Positions 59,924-63,132 of a stretch of DNA of 63,132 nt are shown here, piece by piece. Below the pieces are notes generated by a model that had not been told where the DNA came from, searched no databases, and saw only the letters and a program-made list of their open reading frames with translations. Numbering within the stretch: position 1 is the first letter of the stretch; each line of letters opens with the position of its first letter. Source of the stretch: Mycobacterium ostraviense (GTDB lineage Bacteria; Actinomycetota; Actinomycetes; Mycobacteriales; Mycobacteriaceae). The position numbers and the translations under genes were made by a program. Location of the stretch: positions 880,429 to 943,560 of the forward strand of contig NZ_NKRE01000001.1 in assembly GCF_002705925.1 (NCBI RefSeq), in the 5' to 3' direction.

Positions 59924-61672
59924 CTAACCGCTGATGGCTGCCGCGATATCGGTGGCCAGTGAGGCGCCGACAGCCAGCTCACGGGTCTGACCGCTGAATC
60001 GGTCGCGCAATTCGACCACGCCATCCGCCCAGCCGCGCCCCACCACGACGATCCAGGGCATTCCCAGCAGTTCGGCGTCCTTGAACTTGACGCCGGGCGA
60101 GGCCTGACGGTCGTCGAGCAGCACCTCGACGCCGAGTTGATCCAGTTCGGCGGCCAGCGCGACGGCTCCGCTGCGCGCCTCCGCGTCCTTATTGGCGATC
60201 ACCAGGTGAACGTCGAACGGCGCGATCGACGGTGGCCAGCGCAAACCCAGCTCGTCGTGGTGCTGTTCGGCGACGACGGCGACCAGCCGCGACACCCCGA
60301 TGCCATAGGAGCCCATGGTCAGCCGTACCGGCTTGCCGTCTTCGCCGAGCACGTCGGCGCTGAAGGCGTCGGTGTATTTCTGGCCGAGCTGGAAGATGTG
60401 GCCGATCTCGATGCCGCGCGCCATGACCAGGGAGCCGGCACCGTCCGGAGAGGGATCACCTTCGCGCACCTCGGCAGCCTCGATGGTGCCGTCGGCGGTG
60501 AAATCACGACCCGCAACCAGGCCGACGACATGCCGGCCTGGTTCGTCCGCCCCGGTGATCCAGCTGCTGCCGTCGACCACACGCGGGTCGACGAGGTAGC
60601 GAACATTGTTGGCTCGCAATGCCTTTGGACCGATATAGCCCTTGACCAGGAACGGGTATCTGGCGAAGTCGTCGTCGTCGAGCAAGGCGTATTCGGCCGG
60701 TTCCAGGGCCGCGCTCAACCTCTTGTCGTCGACCTCGCGGTCGCCGGGCACTCCGATGGCCAGCAACTCCCAGTCCTTGCCGGGTTGGCGGACTTTGACC
60801 AGGACGTTCTTCAGGGTGTCCGCAGCGGTCACCGTGCGGCCCAGGTCGGCCTGGTTGGCCCAGGCGACCAGTGTGGCGATGGTCGGGGTGTCCCCGGTGT
60901 CGTGGACCACCGCTTCGGGTTGTCCATCGATCGGTCGGGTCTCCGGGCGCGCGGTGATGACGGCTTCGACGTTGGCGGCATAACCCGACTCCGGGCACCG
61001 GACGAACGTGTCCTCACCGACCGGGCTTTCGGCCAGGAACTCTTCGGAGGCGCTGCCGCCCATGGCGCCGGAGACCGCCGAGACGATGACGTAGCGCACC
61101 CGTAAACGTTCGAAAATGCGCTGGTAGGCCTCGCGGTGTGCGTGGTAGGCGGCCTTCAGGCCGGCGCTGTCGATATCGAAGGAGTAGGAGTCCTTCATCA
61201 CGAACTCGCGGACCCGCAGGATGCCGGCGCGCGGGCGGGCTTCGTCGCGGTATTTGTTCTGAATTTGATACAGGACCAGCGGAAAGTCTTTGTAGGAGTT
61301 GTATTCGCCCTTCACGGTCAGGGTGAACAGCTCCTCGTGCGTCGGCCCGAGCAAGTAGTCATTGCCGCGACGGTCCTGCAGCCGGAAAACACTATCGCCG
61401 TACTCGGTCCACCGGTTCGTGGTCTCGTAGGGCGCTCGTGGCAGCAGCGCGGGAAACAAGATCTCTTGCCCGCCGATGGCGTTCATCTCTTCGCGGACCA
61501 CCCGCTCGATGTTGCGCAGTACCCGCAGCCCCAGCGGCAGCCAGCTGTAGAGTCCCGGCGCGACGGGCCGGACGTATCCGGCCCTGATCAGCAGTTTGTG
61601 GCTGGGCACTTCGGCGTCGGCGGGGTCGTCGCGCAGCGTGCGCAGGAACAGCTGGGACATCCGGGTGATCAC
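59924..61672 (-). CDS. proS: Prolyl-tRNA synthetase
   Basis: The protein has 582 residues from GTG 61672 ([17 protein letters not shown]), equal to the H37Rv protein. It is a class II synthetase with [18 protein letters not shown] (motif 1/2 area), [15 protein letters not shown] and [26 protein letters not shown] (motif 2), an inserted editing domain ([24 protein letters not shown]), motif 3 [22 protein letters not shown], and a C-terminal anticodon-binding domain. It is the bacterial (long, editing) type. The frame extends to 61681, but the GTG matches the family start. Confidence 0.97.
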   Translation of the reverse strand: MITRMSQLFLRTLRDDPADAEVPSHKLLIRAGYVRPVAPGLYSWLPLGLRVLRNIERVVREEMNAIGGQEILFPALLPRAPYETTNRWTEYGDSVFRLQDRRGNDYLLGPTHEELFTLTVKGEYNSYKDFPLVLYQIQNKYRDEARPRAGILRVREFVMKDSYSFDIDSAGLKAAYHAHREAYQRIFERLRVRYVIVSAVSGAMGGSASEEFLAESPVGEDTFVRCPESGYAANVEAVITARPETRPIDGQPEAVVHDTGDTPTIATLVAWANQADLGRTVTAADTLKNVLVKVRQPGKDWELLAIGVPGDREVDDKRLSAALEPAEYALLDDDDFARYPFLVKGYIGPKALRANNVRYLVDPRVVDGSSWITGADEPGRHVVGLVAGRDFTADGTIEAAEVREGDPSPDGAGSLVMARGIEIGHIFQLGQKYTDAFSADVLGEDGKPVRLTMGSYGIGVSRLVAVVAEQHHDELGLRWPPSIAPFDVHLVIANKDAEARSGAVALAAELDQLGVEVLLDDRQASPGVKFKDAELLGMPWIVVVGRGWADGVVELRDRFSGQTRELAVGASLATDIAAAISG

Positions 61673-61809
61673 AGGCGGCAAGCCTAGTGACTGCTATGGC
61701 GGCCGGACCCGCGCGGTTGTGGTACAGGTGCGTTGGTTGCTTTGCCGCGTTTTGCGGCCGGGCTGGTGGAGCGTCTGGGCTGCCCTGCGCATTCCTTGGA
61801 CGTGGCCGG

Positions 61810-63132
61810 TTAGCCGTCCGGGCCGGCTTGGCCGTCGGCGCCCGCGATACCGTCCGAGCCGGCACCACCGTTTGCGCCACCACCCAACCCTTGGCCACCC
61901 TGGCCCCCGGTGCCGGCCGCGCCACCCGCACCGCCGGCCCCGCCCGGACCCCCGACACCAGCCGAGCCGTTGGCGCCGGGTACGCCCAGCAAGAACCCGG
62001 CCCTGCCGCCCACGCCACCAAGGGTCCCACCGGTTCCACCCGCTCCGCCGTCACTGCCACCGCCACCATCGCCACCGGCACCGCCGCCACCGCCCGCACC
62101 GAGACCGGCGAAGCTGCTGACAGCTTTTGTGCCGCCGCCGACCCCGCCGTCGCCGCCGGCGCCGCCGGCGCCACCGGTACCCCCGGCGCCGCCGACACCG
62201 GCGTTCCCGCCGGCACCTCCGTTGCCGAATAGCGGCGAGGCGGCGCCGCCATTACCGCCCATACCCCCGGTACCGCCGGGGCCGCCGACACCAAGCGCGT
62301 TGGCGCCGTCACCACCGGCGCCGCCGGCTCCACCTGTGAGGAAGAATAGGTCATCGCGTTGGAAAGCCAACGCAGTGGCCGAGTCACCGCCGGTGCCGCC
62401 AGCCCCGCCCGGAGCGCCCGTGCCGCCGGTGCCACCCACACCTCCGGCGCCACCAGCACCGCCATTGCCGTACAGCAGGCCGCCGGCGCCGCCAGCGCCG
62501 CCGGTCCCGCCGGTGCTCCCGGCACCGCCGGACAACGCACTGCTAGCCCCGTCGCCGCCGTTACCGCCGGCGCCGCTCTGGGCAAAACCACTCGGGATTT
62601 TGCCGCCAAGCAGGGTTGCCGCCCCGCCGGTGCCGCCGTTGCCGCCGGCGCTGCCGGGTGCGACGCCGTTGCTACCGGCACCACCCTGGCCGCCCGAGGC
62701 GAAGACGTTGCCGTCGCCACCTTGGATTGTGGCGTTGCCGCCGTTGCCGCCGTTGCCACCAGCCCCGCCAGCAGCCGCGATACCCGCGTCTCCGCCGGCG
62801 CCGCCGAATGCCTTCCCGACGAAGTCAGAGTTGCTTGTGGCGCTGGCGCCGTTGCCGCCGGAACCACCGGTGGGCGTCGCTGCCGTGCCGGGGAGGCCGG
62901 TGCCGCCAGGCGCGCCCGTTTGGGTGCCAGGTCCGACTACATTGGCTGGCGTCACCCCCGGATCGGCCGCGGGTCCGGGCGCGGGGTCGACCGCGTCTGC
63001 CCCGGCCGCACCGACGCCACCCTGGCCACCCGCCCCACCATCGCCGATCAAACCGGCGTTGCCACCGGTACCGCCGGCACCCCCCATACCGCCGTTAAGG
63101 CCCGCCACACCGACCCCACCCTGCCCCCCGAC
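61810..63132 (-). CDS. PE_PGRS-type glycine-rich protein, C-terminal part only
   Basis: The gene runs off the right edge of the window; the stop is at 61810-61812. The visible 440 or so residues are almost entirely GGAGGxGG-type repeats, typical of the PGRS region of PE_PGRS proteins. A few non-Gly breaks occur, such as DPAPGPAADPGVTPANVVGP and ALAFQRDDLFFLTGGAG. No PE domain or distinct C-terminal domain is visible, so the PE assignment is by inference and the protein could also be another Gly-rich surface protein. In H37Rv the gene upstream of proS is efpA (Rv2846c), so this is an insertion relative to that genome. Confidence 0.8.
   Translation of the reverse strand, partial: VGGQGGVGVAGLNGGMGGAGGTGGNAGLIGDGGAGGQGGVGAAGADAVDPAPGPAADPGVTPANVVGPGTQTGAPGGTGLPGTAATPTGGSGGNGASATSNSDFVGKAFGGAGGDAGIAAAGGAGGNGGNGGNATIQGGDGNVFASGGQGGAGSNGVAPGSAGGNGGTGGAATLLGGKIPSGFAQSGAGGNGGDGASSALSGGAGSTGGTGGAGGAGGLLYGNGGAGGAGGVGGTGGTGAPGGAGGTGGDSATALAFQRDDLFFLTGGAGGAGGDGANALGVGGPGGTGGMGGNGGAASPLFGNGGAGGNAGVGGAGGTGGAGGAGGDGGVGGGTKAVSSFAGLGAGGGGGAGGDGGGGSDGGAGGTGGTLGGVGGRAGFLLGVPGANGSAGVGGPGGAGGAGGAAGTGGQGGQGLGGGANGGAGSDGIAGADGQAGPDG

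Overview
The window comes from a slow-growing mycobacterium that is not M. tuberculosis itself. GC is high, start codons are often GTG/TTG, and gene order follows the M. tuberculosis H37Rv blocks Rv2781c-Rv2800 and Rv2831-Rv2845c closely. PPE and PE_PGRS genes and Rieske/ferredoxin-reductase genes with no counterpart at this place in H37Rv are added. Several proteins are close to the H37Rv proteins as I remember them (GpsI, RibF, PptT, NusA, ProS, UgpC), and their H37Rv lengths helped choose starts.

Layout. (1) 1-5006: the 3' end of pdxS, then a converging minus-strand cluster: DapB-like dehydrogenase, KshA-like Rieske oxygenase, flavin/2Fe-2S reductase, PF10118 hydrolase and an SRPBCC protein. 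(2) 5097-12023, minus: nitronate monooxygenase, pepR, gpsI (PNPase), lppU, rpsO, ribF. (3) 12247-18042: sirR/mntR (+), then fadE21, ltp1, truB, pptT and pptH (-); the last three are chained by 4-base overlaps. (4) 18107-21301, minus: a small type VII-like protein, a DUF1023 hydrolase and two tandem lppV copies. (5) 21485-23759, plus: a secreted DUF3558-like protein and a CocE-family hydrolase (Rv2800).

(6) 23799-42109 is the outstanding region: an 18.3-kb type I-G (formerly I-U) CRISPR-Cas island. By my count the array has 129 repeats of 36 bp (127 near-perfect, 2 decayed) and 128 spacers. It is followed by a tightly coupled minus-strand operon cas3 - csx17 (cas8g) - csb1 (cas7g) - csb2 (cas5-cas6) - cas4/cas1 fusion - cas2. 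The island sits between two 104-bp direct repeats, 5 mismatches apart, that duplicate the convergent, overlapping 3' ends of the Rv2800 homologue and a DUF1802 gene. M. tuberculosis carries its unrelated type III-A CRISPR-Cas locus in the same Rv2800-Rv2831 interval, so this looks like a recurrent CRISPR integration site. Two pairs of spacers come from overlapping protospacers on opposite strands, which lets short pieces of the invaders be rebuilt from the array alone.

(7) 42133-46573: DUF1802 and DUF2277 genes, two PPE genes, and divergent echA16. (8) 46700-53737, minus: the ugpAEBC glycerophosphodiester ABC importer, a dinF MATE exporter, the DHH phosphodiesterase cnpB, and rbfA. (9) 53750-58675, minus: the translation/transcription block infB - ylxR - nusA - rimP. 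(10) 58902-59923, plus: a lipoprotein and a DUF4439 ferritin-like protein; then proS (-). (11) 61810 to the right edge: the C-terminal part of a PE_PGRS-type glycine-rich protein that runs off the window.

I saw no tRNA, rRNA, transposase or integrase gene. The only stretch over 300 bases without a gene, apart from the CRISPR array, is 9725-10112 upstream of gpsI. All identifications were made by reading the sequence; no database search was possible.
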